Shown: positions 25,245 to 34,010, counted from the first letter of the stretch. The stretch: DNA of 59,188 bases from Actinomycetota bacterium (GCA_014384285.1 JACNGE010000015.1:1-59188), one strand, 5' to 3'. Made by a program: numbers and translations. The notes: generated by a model not told the origin, from the sequence alone.

Positions 25245-25565
25245 TTACTTTTTTAGCTCAGGGTGAGAAATTAATGTTTCTGTAATGTCTGTTAAGTTCA
25301 TTTTTGAAGACTGAACTGTTCCTATTACATATATGTCAACATTTTGTTCTGTTTCTAAACCCCTTACAGCCTCTTTTATCCTTCTTTTAAACTTATTTCT
25401 ATTAACAGCATTGGTCTCATTGCTTGAGATACTTATTCCTAGCCTTGAAGTTTCTAAGTTATTTATTTTTAAATAAATTTTTAAACCGTTAGCTTTAATA
25501 GCATTTTCTTCTTTTTTCAGGTTTTTAAAATGTTGACTATTGTTTAGTGCAGTAAAGCTTACCAA
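25245..25565 (-). CDS. rnpA: ribonuclease P protein component
   Basis: This 106-residue basic protein carries the RNR-type signature NAVNRNKFKRRIKEAVRG (about residues 65-82), which contacts the RNase P RNA and pre-tRNA leader. The start is TTG at 25565 (MVSFTAL), five bases from the rpmH stop. The usual N-terminal LKKxxDF segment is only weakly kept. It forms an operon with rpmH and yidD, as in nearly all bacteria. Confidence 0.92.
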   Translation of the reverse strand: MVSFTALNNSQHFKNLKKEENAIKANGLKIYLKINNLETSRLGISISSNETNAVNRNKFKRRIKEAVRGLETEQNVDIYVIGTVQSSKMNLTDITETLISHPELKK

Positions 25566-25569
25566 TTAG

Positions 25570-25704
25570 TTACGCAGAAATTATCTTGCGTCCTTTGCTT
25601 CTTCTCCTCTTTAGGATTTGTCTTCCAGCTCTGGTACGCATTCTTAATCTAAAACCGTGTTTTCTGCTTCTTTTTCTGTTACTAGGTTGATAAGTTCTTT
25701 TCAT
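25570..25704 (-). CDS. rpmH: 50S ribosomal protein L34
   Basis: This short gene encodes 44 residues starting [19 protein letters not shown] and ending GRKIISA, the standard highly basic L34. It is the first gene leftward from the candidate origin, followed after 4 bases by rnpA. The order dnaA-(origin)-rpmH-rnpA is one of the most conserved in bacteria. Confidence 0.98.
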   Translation of the reverse strand: MKRTYQPSNRKRSRKHGFRLRMRTRAGRQILKRRRSKGRKIISA

Positions 25705-25976
25705 TTTTTTCCTGTTAACTCACAATAAATCAATAAATAAATTAAACAAACTAAATATATTGTTTTATTTACCAGTTCGCGAAATGTTAATTATCCTCGC
25801 GAAAACTTAATTAACTAAGATACGTAATCTCTATGAGTAAAATTTTTTTGTTACTAAAAAAATTAAAAAAAGCTATAGAATATAGTCTTTTTCTTAAAAA
25901 AATTTTATAAAGAGATATTAAGTTTGTTTTTAACACTCTTTAAAAATTTTTACTTCTTTATTACTTTTATAAGAAC
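25705..25976. other. candidate replication origin region (oriC)
   Basis: This 272-base gap lies between divergent rpmH and dnaA, where transcription switches from leftward to rightward. It is extremely AT-rich, with long A and T runs at 25840-25965 that would suit DNA unwinding. I found no match to the classic DnaA box TTATCCACA or its actinobacterial variant TTGTCCACA. The only striking sequence is a direct repeat at 25778-25817. It must also hold the dnaA and rpmH promoters. Confidence 0.6.
25778..25817. repeat. two 20-bp direct repeats, CGCGAAA-nn-TTAATTA
   Basis: CGCGAAATGTTAATTA (25778-25793) recurs as CGCGAAAACTTAATTA (25798-25813) with a period of exactly 20 bp, close to two helical turns. 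Each copy includes TCGCGA, itself a palindrome, in an otherwise GC-poor region. The site may bind a protein at the origin or at the rpmH/dnaA promoters. Confidence 0.8.
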
Positions 25977-27284
25977 ATGAATGATACTTTACAGATTTTT
26001 AAGCAAAAAATTTATGAAGAAGAACTTTCTAAGACTGAAACTTATTGGATTGATCAGATTGAATTTAAAGTTGAAGAAAGTGATTTAATTATTTCCGTTA
26101 ACTCGGAATTTGTTAAGTCTTCTATTGAAAAAAAGGTTTTTGATAAAATTCTTGAAGTTGTAAAAAATATAAGTGGTTTAAGTGATTGTATTTTTGAACT
26201 TGATCCTACAAAAAAAACTTCTTCTTTACAATCTCAAGAAACTGTCCCTTCAGAGAATAAAACTTTTCTAATTGCTGATGTTGATGAAGGACCAAATTAT
26301 GATATTTCAGTTTTTGATGATTTATTGATAGGAAGCTCTAACAATCTTGCTGTAACTGCTGCAAAAAATGTTGTACAAAACCCTGGAACTAGGTTTAATC
26401 CTCTTTTTATACATGGTCAACCAGGTGTGGGGAAAACCCATTTGTTAAAAAAAATGGAGGAGTCTTCTGGCTCTTCTTATTATATTGACTCTGAATCTTT
26501 TCTTGAGTCTTACGTTTCTGGAATTAAAAATCAAAGTATCGATTTGTTTAAAAACAAAATTCGATCTGTAGATATTTTATTAATAGATGATATTCAGTTT
26601 TTCATGGGTAAAAAAGGTGTTTCGGAAGAGCTTTTTCATACTATTAACTATTTTTTAAACAACAACAAAGCAGTTGTTTTAGTTTCTGATCAAAAACCAC
26701 AAAACCTACTTGGTTTTCCTGAAAGACTTATTTCGAGAATACTTAATGGTTTAGTTACAGATATTGAACAACCTGATAAAAAAATGTTTAGAGATTTTTT
26801 ATTGAAAGTCAATCATCAAAACGAAAACACTTTGTTAACAGACTCAAACATAGAAGAGTTGATTGGTGTTGAGGTTTCTAGTTTTAGAGATATTAATGGA
26901 ATTGTTAATAGCCTAATTATTAATAAGCAAACAGGTGTTAGTAATTCTGAATACATAAACGGCTTAATTAAATCCTCCTCCAACAACAACCTGATGGCAC
27001 TAACCCCTGAGTATTTGTTTGATTATGTCTCAAACATACATCAGGTTGATAAAAAACTAATAGTTTCAAAAAATAGAAGTTATGAGGTTGGTTTAGCTAG
27101 GCATTTATTGGTTGCTTTGCTGCGTAAACACACAGACCTTTCTTTGTCTCAAATTGGAATATATTTAGGAAATCGCTCTCACTCAACTGTTTTGTCTTAC
27201 CTAAACAAAGCCAAGTCTTCTCCTGTTGTGTTAAAAGAAGTGAACAGTTTCGACAACAAACTTAACATGGTTGAAGCTTCTTAA
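25977..27284 (+). CDS. dnaA: chromosomal replication initiator DnaA
   Basis: The 435-residue protein has a short domain I/II (1-105), an AAA+ domain with Walker A GQPGVGKT (147-154), Walker B LLIDDIQF and sensor/finger segment FPERLISRILNGLVTDI, and domain IV from about 345. The domain IV signature, normally G-x-RDHTTV, reads GNRSHSTV (residues 398-405): the base-contacting Asp is Ser401 and the first Thr is Ser403. The rest of the domain IV helix (LLRKHTDLSLSQIGIYLG) is normal. It is the first gene rightward from the candidate origin. Confidence 0.95.
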   Translation: MNDTLQIFKQKIYEEELSKTETYWIDQIEFKVEESDLIISVNSEFVKSSIEKKVFDKILEVVKNISGLSDCIFELDPTKKTSSLQSQETVPSENKTFLIADVDEGPNYDISVFDDLLIGSSNNLAVTAAKNVVQNPGTRFNPLFIHGQPGVGKTHLLKKMEESSGSSYYIDSESFLESYVSGIKNQSIDLFKNKIRSVDILLIDDIQFFMGKKGVSEELFHTINYFLNNNKAVVLVSDQKPQNLLGFPERLISRILNGLVTDIEQPDKKMFRDFLLKVNHQNENTLLTDSNIEELIGVEVSSFRDINGIVNSLIINKQTGVSNSEYINGLIKSSSNNNLMALTPEYLFDYVSNIHQVDKKLIVSKNRSYEVGLARHLLVALLRKHTDLSLSQIGIYLGNRSHSTVLSYLNKAKSSPVVLKEVNSFDNKLNMVEAS

Positions 27285-27401
27285 TTTTGTTGTCTGTTAT
27301 GTTGATTATATTGAACACAAAAAACGAGCATTTATCAGCTTTTAAGAAGGTTTTAAACATGTCCGACAGCTTTATTATTATTAAATATATATAGGAGTAA
27401 A

Positions 27402-28517
27402 TTGAAGTTCAAAATAAAAACTAGTGACTTAAAAAATATGGTTTCGACAGTATCTAGAATTATAGATCCGAGACCTGCAACTCCTTCTCTGCAAGGTATA
27501 TATATTAGAACCCTTGGGAGTGGTGTAGAGGTTGTTGGTTCAGATCTTGATATTGTAATCAAAGCAAAAAGTTCTGCTGATGTTGAAATAGAAGGTGAAG
27601 CACTCATCAACTCAAGAGTCTTAACTGACATTGTAAGAAAACTTCCAAAAGGAGACGTTGTTTTTTCAGATATAGGAAGTGAGTTAAGGGTTGAACAAAA
27701 CAAACTCAATTTTACACTAAGGAAACTTGATGAAAAAACTTATCCAGAAGCACTTTTGAAAGAAAACTATGAGAACGAAAAAAGTCTTGAAATTGATCCG
27801 ATAGAGTTGTTCGAATCCTTGAAAAAAGTTGGAATAGCCGCATCACCAGAAGGTGGAAGACCCATTTTAACTGGAGTATATTTCAACAACGAAAACGAAA
27901 AAACCGAACTTGCAGCAACAGACAGCTACAGACTGGCAACACACGACATCACAAGTTTTCCAATCAAGGACGCAGGAATCCTCTCTTTTAGGTCTCTTAA
28001 CGAGACAGCAAAAATTTTTGAACAAACCGATGATAAGATATCTATAAACTCTACAGAAAGGGAACTTCATTTCTACGACTCAAAGTTTTCTGCATCAATT
28101 AGAAAATTAGAAGGAAACTTTCCCGAATACAGAAACCTTTTTCCAAAAGAAACCCTTTTTTCTATAGAAGTTAACAAAAATACAATACTTGAAGCTTTGG
28201 ATAGAGCGACAGTTGTTGCCGAAGGCTTTATACCAGTAAAGCTTGAGGTGGTTGATTCAGGAACACTAAAAATAACGACTATAAATAAAGACATTGGTGG
28301 AGGTAACGAAGAAGTTTCTATTAAAACACTCGGGTTAGAAGTTGGGGACGTAAGCGGTTTTACCATGTCGTTTAATCCAAACTATTTAATGCAGGGAATA
28401 GAGGTGTTAGACGGAGATACAGTTTATATGCGTTTTTCAGGAAATGAAAAACCAGTGGTTGTTCAAGGGGAACACGAGACTTTCAAGTATTTATTAATGC
28501 CAGTAAGACCCAGTTAA
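27402..28517 (+). CDS. dnaN: DNA polymerase III beta sliding clamp
   Basis: The 371-residue protein has three clamp repeats. Recognisable segments are EGEALINSRVLTDIVRKLPKG in domain 1, GVYFNNENEKTELAATDSYRLA in domain 2 and the C-terminal YLLMPVRPS that lines the hydrophobic partner-binding cleft. The start is TTG at 27402 after AGGAG at good spacing. It follows dnaA by 117 bases and overlaps the next gene through TAATG. Confidence 0.96.
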   Translation: MKFKIKTSDLKNMVSTVSRIIDPRPATPSLQGIYIRTLGSGVEVVGSDLDIVIKAKSSADVEIEGEALINSRVLTDIVRKLPKGDVVFSDIGSELRVEQNKLNFTLRKLDEKTYPEALLKENYENEKSLEIDPIELFESLKKVGIAASPEGGRPILTGVYFNNENEKTELAATDSYRLATHDITSFPIKDAGILSFRSLNETAKIFEQTDDKISINSTERELHFYDSKFSASIRKLEGNFPEYRNLFPKETLFSIEVNKNTILEALDRATVVAEGFIPVKLEVVDSGTLKITTINKDIGGGNEEVSIKTLGLEVGDVSGFTMSFNPNYLMQGIEVLDGDTVYMRFSGNEKPVVVQGEHETFKYLLMPVRPS

Positions 28518-28804
28518 TGGAATCTAAAGAACCAACTAAAATAAACGCAGAAAGAAATAATCTGGGTATTAGTTTCGACAAATCAAAAAAAATAGAAAAC
28601 TATTTTTCAAAAAACAAATATAACTGGTCTAGAGAAATATCTATAGGCCCAGTTTTAAACAATACGGCAACTATTTATACAGAATCATCAAGAGTAAAAG
28701 ACCTTGTTCAACTTGAGGAACAGAAAATACTTATAGATATTGAAAAAAAATTAAAAATAAAAATACTTTCAATAGATGTTCAAATCTTGAATAACTCACA
28801 ATAA
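28517..28804 (+). CDS. dciA: DciA-like (DUF721) helicase-loading protein
   Basis: The 95-residue protein is in the place of DUF721 genes between dnaN and gyrB. The C-terminal part (GPVLNNTATIYTESSRVKDL...IDIEKKLKIKILSIDVQIL) has the DciA pattern of a small KH-like domain with strands before and after a Leu/Lys helix. DciA is the ancestral loader of the DnaB helicase in bacteria lacking DnaC or DnaI. It is shorter than most homologues. Its ATG overlaps the dnaN stop. The usual recF between dnaN and DUF721 is absent. Confidence 0.72.
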   Translation: MESKEPTKINAERNNLGISFDKSKKIENYFSKNKYNWSREISIGPVLNNTATIYTESSRVKDLVQLEEQKILIDIEKKLKIKILSIDVQILNNSQ

Positions 28805-28881
28805 CTGTCTATTCCTACTAAAATGAGAGTTCAGCAAGGGGCTGTACACAAAAAAATATAGAAACGTTTCTTAGGAGATCT

Positions 28882-30804
28882 GTGCCAAAAAAAGATTCAA
28901 ACACATATGATTCTAAAGATATAAAAATTCTTGAGGGTCTTGAAGCTGTTCGAAAAAGACCAGCTATGTACATCGGTTCAACCGGCCCGACAGGGTTACA
29001 CCACCTGATTTGGGAGGTAGTAGACAACTCCGTTGATGAAGCTATGGCTGGTAGGTGTACAGCTATCGAGATTCAATTGGAAAAAAACGGATCTGTAACC
29101 GTAGCGGATAACGGTAGTGGAATACCGGTCAAACCACATCCAAAAACTAAAGCTTCAGCATTAACCACAGTCCTTACAACCCTACACGCAGGTGGAAAAT
29201 TTGAATCAGGTGCATACACAGTAAGTGGTGGACTACATGGAGTAGGAATATCTGTTGTTAATGCTCTTTCAGTTTTTGTTAAAGTTGAAGTCCAGAGAGA
29301 TGGTCACGTGTGGAATCAAAACTTTGATTACGGAAAGCCAACTTCAAAAATTAAGAAAGGCAAAGTTTCAAAAAAAACAGGAACAAAAGTCAATTTTCTT
29401 CCAGATCCCGATATTTTTACAGAAACCCAAACTTTTGAATACAACATAGTTTCTGAGAGAATGAGGCAAACAGCATTTTTAAACAAAGGACTAAAAATTG
29501 TTCTAAAAGATAATAGAGTTAAACCACCAACAAAGGAAGAGTTCCTTTATAAAGGTGGGTTGGTTGATTTTGTAGACTACTTAAACGACGGACACGAGGT
29601 TTTACACGAAAAAACAATTTCTTTTTCAGACAAAGCAAAAGATTCCGAGATAGAAGTTGCAATGCAGTGGAAGGCAGAAGATGAAGTAACTATTAAAAGT
29701 TTTGCAAACAACATTCATACCCTTGAAGGCGGAACCCATGAAGAGGGTCTCAGAACAGCGGTTACTAAGGCTATTAATGATTTTGCAAAATCAAGGAATT
29801 TACATTCAGACATTTCATTAACAGGTGATGATATAAGAGAAGGTTTAACGGGAGTAATCTCGGTACGCGTTCAAGAACCACAGTTTGAAGGCCAAACAAA
29901 AACTAAGCTAGGAAACACTGAAATGAAATCTAAGGTACAGGTATTAGTAAACCAAGAGTTTCCAAAGTGGCTTTCTAAGAATACGAAAGAAGGAAGAGCG
30001 ATTGTAGAAAGATGTGCACTGGCCGCAAAAGCAAGGATGAGTGCAAAGAAAGCAAGAGAGTTAACTAAAAGAAAAAGCATACTTGAAACAGCTGGCCTAC
30101 CTGGAAAACTTGCTGACTGTTCCTCAAAAGATCCTTCAGAGAGCGAGCTGTTTATAGTAGAGGGAGATTCTGCTGCAGGCCCAGCAAAACAAGCTCGAGA
30201 GTCAAGAACACAGGCAATACTACCAATTCGAGGAAAAATTATAAACGTACAAAAAGTTACCGAAAACAGAGCTCTACAAAATGAAGAGATAAGCTCACTT
30301 ATTAAAGCTATTGGTACAGGAATCAAATCAGAGTACAAAGGAGACGAATCTAGATACGATAAAATTATTTTCTTAACAGATGCAGATGTAGATGGTGCAC
30401 ATATTAGAACTCTTCTCCTTACATTCTTTTTTAAATTCATGCCTGGTCTAATAAAAGAAGGAAAAGTGTGGATTGCAGAACCGCCTCTATATAGAGCAAA
30501 GTCAACAGGTGGAGTCAATTACTTAAAAGATGACGAAGCCCTAGAGCAGTTCAAAAAAGAAAACAAGACTAAAAAATTTGATATATCTAGATTCAAAGGC
30601 TTAGGAGAGATGAATGCTGGAGAGTTGTGGGACACAGCTATGAACCCCGAATCAAGAACACTTATAAAAGTAACTATTGCGGATGGTAAAGCCGCAGAAG
30701 CTAAAGCTGCAGACATGTTTGAAATTTTAATGGGTAGTGACGTATCAAGAAGAAAAACATTTATAGAGCAGAATGCTAAAGATGTAAGGTTTCTGGACGT
30801 CTAA
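28882..30804 (+). CDS. gyrB: DNA gyrase subunit B
   Basis: The 640-residue ATPase subunit has EVVDNSVDEAMAGRC (ATP-site Asn/Glu) and GGLHGVGISVVNALS in the GHKL domain, the TOPRIM motif EGDSAAGPAK with the DADVDGAHIRTLLLTFFF metal Asp triad, and a C-terminal YKGLGEMN-type motif (RFKGLGEMNAGELWDTAMNP). The start is GTG at 28882 after AGGAG. The TOPRIM loop reads SAAGPAK instead of the common SAGGSAK. Its stop overlaps the gyrA start (TAATG). Confidence 0.97.
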   Translation: MPKKDSNTYDSKDIKILEGLEAVRKRPAMYIGSTGPTGLHHLIWEVVDNSVDEAMAGRCTAIEIQLEKNGSVTVADNGSGIPVKPHPKTKASALTTVLTTLHAGGKFESGAYTVSGGLHGVGISVVNALSVFVKVEVQRDGHVWNQNFDYGKPTSKIKKGKVSKKTGTKVNFLPDPDIFTETQTFEYNIVSERMRQTAFLNKGLKIVLKDNRVKPPTKEEFLYKGGLVDFVDYLNDGHEVLHEKTISFSDKAKDSEIEVAMQWKAEDEVTIKSFANNIHTLEGGTHEEGLRTAVTKAINDFAKSRNLHSDISLTGDDIREGLTGVISVRVQEPQFEGQTKTKLGNTEMKSKVQVLVNQEFPKWLSKNTKEGRAIVERCALAAKARMSAKKARELTKRKSILETAGLPGKLADCSSKDPSESELFIVEGDSAAGPAKQARESRTQAILPIRGKIINVQKVTENRALQNEEISSLIKAIGTGIKSEYKGDESRYDKIIFLTDADVDGAHIRTLLLTFFFKFMPGLIKEGKVWIAEPPLYRAKSTGGVNYLKDDEALEQFKKENKTKKFDISRFKGLGEMNAGELWDTAMNPESRTLIKVTIADGKAAEAKAADMFEILMGSDVSRRKTFIEQNAKDVRFLDV

Positions 30805-33371
30805 TGGTAGATAAAAAACCCTCACCAAAAAAACCTGCTGCAAAAAAACCTGCTGCAAAAAAACCTGCTGCAAAAAAACCTGCTGCAAAAAAACCTGCTG
30901 CAAAAAAACCTGCTGCAAAAAAACCTGCTGCAAAAAAACCTGCTGCAAAAAAACAACCTATTGAAAAAGAAAACAAAGACATGTTCATTCAAGTTGAAGA
31001 CGAAATTTCAAAATCCTTCCTAGATTATGCTATGTCCGTCATTGTTTCTAGAGCTTTACCAGACGTTAAAGACGGATTAAAACCTGTTCAAAGACGTATC
31101 CTGTATTCAATGTATGAGACAGGAATTAGACCTACAGGTCCATTTAGAAAATGTTCCAAAGTTGTCGGTGATGTAATGGGTAATTATCACCCACACGGTA
31201 ACGATGCAATATATGGTACCTTAGTACGATTAGGTCAACACTTCAGTACAAGATATCCACTAATTGAACCACAAGGTAACTTTGGAACTCCAGACGACCC
31301 TCCAGCAGCAATGAGGTACACAGAGTCCAGAATGTCACAACTGTCTTCACAGCTTTTAGATGGAATAGATGAAGATACAGTAAACTTTGAACCGAATTAT
31401 TCTGGTGAAAGTTCTGAGCCAAAAGTATTACCTGGAAGGTTTCCAAACTTATTAATTAACGGAGCAGAAGGAATAGCTGTTGCAATGGCTACAAATATGC
31501 CCCCTTATAACTTAAGAGAAATAACTGAGGCTGTTAAATTCACACTAAATACTAAAAACCCAAAACCATCAGATTATTTAAAGATTATTAAAGCGCCAGA
31601 TTTTCCAACTGGAGGACTTGTTGTAGACACTCCAACAATTAAAGATGCAATCTTAAAAGGTAGAGGATCAATAAAACTTAGAGCAGTTGCAGATGTAGAA
31701 GAGCTTGGAAAAGGAAAGTCAGCGATTGTTGTTAAAGAGCTACCGTATCAAGCTTCTATAGATAGGATAATGGAAAAAATTGCCTCACTTGTCCAAGATA
31801 AAAAATTAACTGGTGTATCCGATTTAAGAAATGAAAGCAGTGATAGAAATGGTACAAGACTAGTTATAGAGCTAAAAAGAGACGTTGTTCCACAAGTTAT
31901 TTTAAACAAATTATTTAAACAAACGCAACTCCAAGATACTTTCGCTGTAAACTCTGTTGCATTAGTTGACGGAGTTCCTAAAGTTCTTTCTGTTCCACAA
32001 CTCATAAATTATTACATTGACCATCAAATTGATGTAATACAGAGAAGGACCCAGTACAGACTTAAAAAAGCTGAAGCAAGACTACACATTGTTGAAGGTT
32101 TAATTTTAGCCCTAGACAAAATAGACCAAGTAATAAAAGTAATAAGAGCTTCAAAAGATGCTGAAACAGCAAAAACTTCTTTGATGAAAAAATTTAAACT
32201 TTCAGAGATTCAAGCTGGACATATTCTTGATATGCCTTTACGAAGACTCACAGCTCTGGAAAGAGAAAAACTTGAAGAGGAAAAAAGTGAGCTTAAAAAA
32301 ACAATCAAAGAACTAACCGCAATTCTGAAAAGCAGGAAGAGACAAGACGACATTCTTGTAGAGGAATTAGAAGAGATTACTAAAAAGTTTGGAGATGAAA
32401 GAAGATCTCGAGTAGTTCCAGACGTAGGAGAGGTTTCAATCGAAGACTTAATTGAAGATGAAGAAATAATTGTTTCAGTATCTTCTAAAGGATATGTAAA
32501 ATCTGTTCCTTCTACTGCTTATAAAAAACAAGGAAGAGGAGGGAAAGGTGTAAAAGCTGCATCTTCAGACGAGGATGTTATTGAACACTTGTTATCAACT
32601 TCTGTTCATGCTTATCTTTTATTTTTTACCGACCAAGGGAAAGTTTACAGAGCAAAAGCTCATGAGTTACCAAAAACCACCAGAACAGCGCAGGGTTCTT
32701 TAATTCACAACGTACTTTCTATGTCACAAGATGAAAAAGTCCAAGCTATTATTGACACTCGTGACTATGAAACAGAAAAATTCTTATTAATCATGACAGA
32801 AAAAGGGACAGTTAAAAAATCTGCATTCAAGGATTTTGATTCAAACTATAAATCTCTTCAAGCAATCAAGCTTAAAGATGACGACAGAGTTGTTTCAGTG
32901 AAAACAACCTCCGGTAAAGAAGACGTCATTTTGGTTTCAAAAAAGGGCCAAGCAATTCGATTTGATGAAAATAACTTAACACCTCAAGGAAGAACAGCTA
33001 TGGGAGTTAGGGGAATTAAATTGCGTGAAGGTGACGAAGTCGTTGGTGCTGCAACTTCTAGAGATGAAACCCTCTTGTTTATTACTGCAAAAGGATATGG
33101 TAAAAGAACAAACCTTGACGAGTTTAGAAAAGCAGGAAGAGGTGGAATGGGTGTTAAAGCTCTGAAAGTTACTGATGTAAAAGGAGATTTAATCGGAGCA
33201 CGATCTGTAGATGAAGATACAGAGGTTATGCTTATGAGTACAGGTGGAACGGCAATAAGATGTGCAGTGAAGCAAATAAAAAAAATGAGCAGAGCTGCTC
33301 AAGGAGTTAAGGTTATGAAACTTTCCAAAGAAGAGCAAATTTCTGCCTTTATTCCAATAAAAAGTGATTGA
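30804..33371 (+). CDS. gyrA: DNA gyrase subunit A with N-terminal KKPAA-repeat tail
   Basis: The 855-residue protein begins with an extra tail of about 60 residues holding eight KKPAA repeats. The normal GyrA start (IQVEDEISKSFLDYAMSVIV) follows at about residue 61. The breakage domain has catalytic Tyr172 in AAMRYTESRMS. The helix that forms the quinolone pocket reads HPHGNDAIYGT (residues 129-139), with Asn133 and Gly138 where most GyrAs have Asp. The C-terminal beta-pinwheel carries the GyrA-box variant QGRGGKG, needed for DNA wrapping and negative supercoiling. It is coupled to gyrB. Confidence 0.97.
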   Translation: MVDKKPSPKKPAAKKPAAKKPAAKKPAAKKPAAKKPAAKKPAAKKPAAKKQPIEKENKDMFIQVEDEISKSFLDYAMSVIVSRALPDVKDGLKPVQRRILYSMYETGIRPTGPFRKCSKVVGDVMGNYHPHGNDAIYGTLVRLGQHFSTRYPLIEPQGNFGTPDDPPAAMRYTESRMSQLSSQLLDGIDEDTVNFEPNYSGESSEPKVLPGRFPNLLINGAEGIAVAMATNMPPYNLREITEAVKFTLNTKNPKPSDYLKIIKAPDFPTGGLVVDTPTIKDAILKGRGSIKLRAVADVEELGKGKSAIVVKELPYQASIDRIMEKIASLVQDKKLTGVSDLRNESSDRNGTRLVIELKRDVVPQVILNKLFKQTQLQDTFAVNSVALVDGVPKVLSVPQLINYYIDHQIDVIQRRTQYRLKKAEARLHIVEGLILALDKIDQVIKVIRASKDAETAKTSLMKKFKLSEIQAGHILDMPLRRLTALEREKLEEEKSELKKTIKELTAILKSRKRQDDILVEELEEITKKFGDERRSRVVPDVGEVSIEDLIEDEEIIVSVSSKGYVKSVPSTAYKKQGRGGKGVKAASSDEDVIEHLLSTSVHAYLLFFTDQGKVYRAKAHELPKTTRTAQGSLIHNVLSMSQDEKVQAIIDTRDYETEKFLLIMTEKGTVKKSAFKDFDSNYKSLQAIKLKDDDRVVSVKTTSGKEDVILVSKKGQAIRFDENNLTPQGRTAMGVRGIKLREGDEVVGAATSRDETLLFITAKGYGKRTNLDEFRKAGRGGMGVKALKVTDVKGDLIGARSVDEDTEVMLMSTGGTAIRCAVKQIKKMSRAAQGVKVMKLSKEEQISAFIPIKSD
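30828..30947 (+). repeat. 15-bp tandem repeat (8 copies) encoding KKPAA
   Basis: Eight apparently identical copies of AAAAAACCTGCTGCA encode (KKPAA)8 at residues 9-48 of GyrA. Each unit boundary creates a run of seven A residues, a slippage-prone tract. Loss or gain of whole units keeps the frame. Confidence 0.97.
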
Positions 33372-33373
33372 AA

Positions 33374-33868
33374 ATGGTAAAAGTAAATAGAGTAAGAAGA
33401 ATTATTAGAAAGATTGATCCCTGGACAGTCTTAAAAGTTACATTCGTCTTAAACTTCATAATCGCCCTGACTATTGTTTTAGGTTTCTCCATTCTTTGGG
33501 TACTACTAGTTAATGCAGGTGTGCCACAAGGACTAGAGGATATTGCTAGAAGATTAGCATTATTGGATGCCGACGCATCCCTTGTGGGTAACGTAGAACC
33601 ATTATTCACTTCAGTAGTATTCTTAGCCACCGTTTATTTATTGACACAGACTGCATTAGCAACAATAGGTGCCTTTTTCTACAACCTAGTATCCGACCTA
33701 GTAGGTGGAGTTGAAGTGGTTGTGCTCGAAGAGACATACAACGACCCTCAAGTTCAAAATGCTGAAAATAAAATAGAAACGACTTCTTCAAAGAACAAAG
33801 AAACAATGTTAATGTCTTTCTCTAAAACATTAAAAAACTTACAAAACGAAGAAGACGAAAACGAATAA
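33374..33868 (+). CDS. DUF3566 membrane protein
   Basis: The product is about 164 residues, with N-terminal RRIIRKIDPWTVLKVTFVLNF, two membrane helices (about 20-45 and 75-100) and a conserved VSDLVGGVEVVVLEE segment. That layout is the actinobacterial DUF3566 family, which almost always lies directly after gyrA. A C-terminal charged tail is variable. ATG 33374 follows the gyrA stop by 2 bases; a TTG at 33368 in the same frame is an alternative start. The function is not established. Confidence 0.85.
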   Translation: MVKVNRVRRIIRKIDPWTVLKVTFVLNFIIALTIVLGFSILWVLLVNAGVPQGLEDIARRLALLDADASLVGNVEPLFTSVVFLATVYLLTQTALATIGAFFYNLVSDLVGGVEVVVLEETYNDPQVQNAENKIETTSSKNKETMLMSFSKTLKNLQNEEDENE

Positions 33869-33879
33869 TTTGCTACACT

Positions 33880-34010
33880 CTCTTTAACAAAGAAATTAAA
33901 AAGCGAAGTTAGTGTAAATCTAACACTGTCCCGCAACTGTAATTCGAAAGATAAGTCAGGTCGCCTTTTTAGTTTTATTAAAACACAATCCTCGAGAGAA
34001 GGAATGGAGT
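33880..34010 (+). promoter_or_regulatory. cobalamin (B12) riboswitch
   Basis: The conserved core is visible: AGTGTAAATCTAACACTG, then CCCGCAACTGTAA (B12 box region), then AAGTCAGGTCGCC. A short hairpin TCCTCGAGAGAAGGA (about 33989-34003) lies just ahead of the coding region, so control is probably at translation or RNA folding near the start. It precedes the BtuF-like gene, which supports cobalamin sensing. Confidence 0.9.

Noticed and set aside
25705-25976. Standard DnaA boxes in the origin gap
   Set aside because: I read both strands for TTATnCACA and close variants and found no convincing match. This negative result was made by eye and should be confirmed by computation.
29300-29312. Possible second parS (GGTCACGTGTGG) in gyrB
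   Set aside because: Only the central CACGTG matches and both flanks break the 16-bp consensus.
30745-30988. Opposite-strand frames with repeated hydrophobic FFAAG or QQVFL units
   Set aside because: These are shadows of the KKPAA repeat in gyrA. No ribosome site or family match exists.
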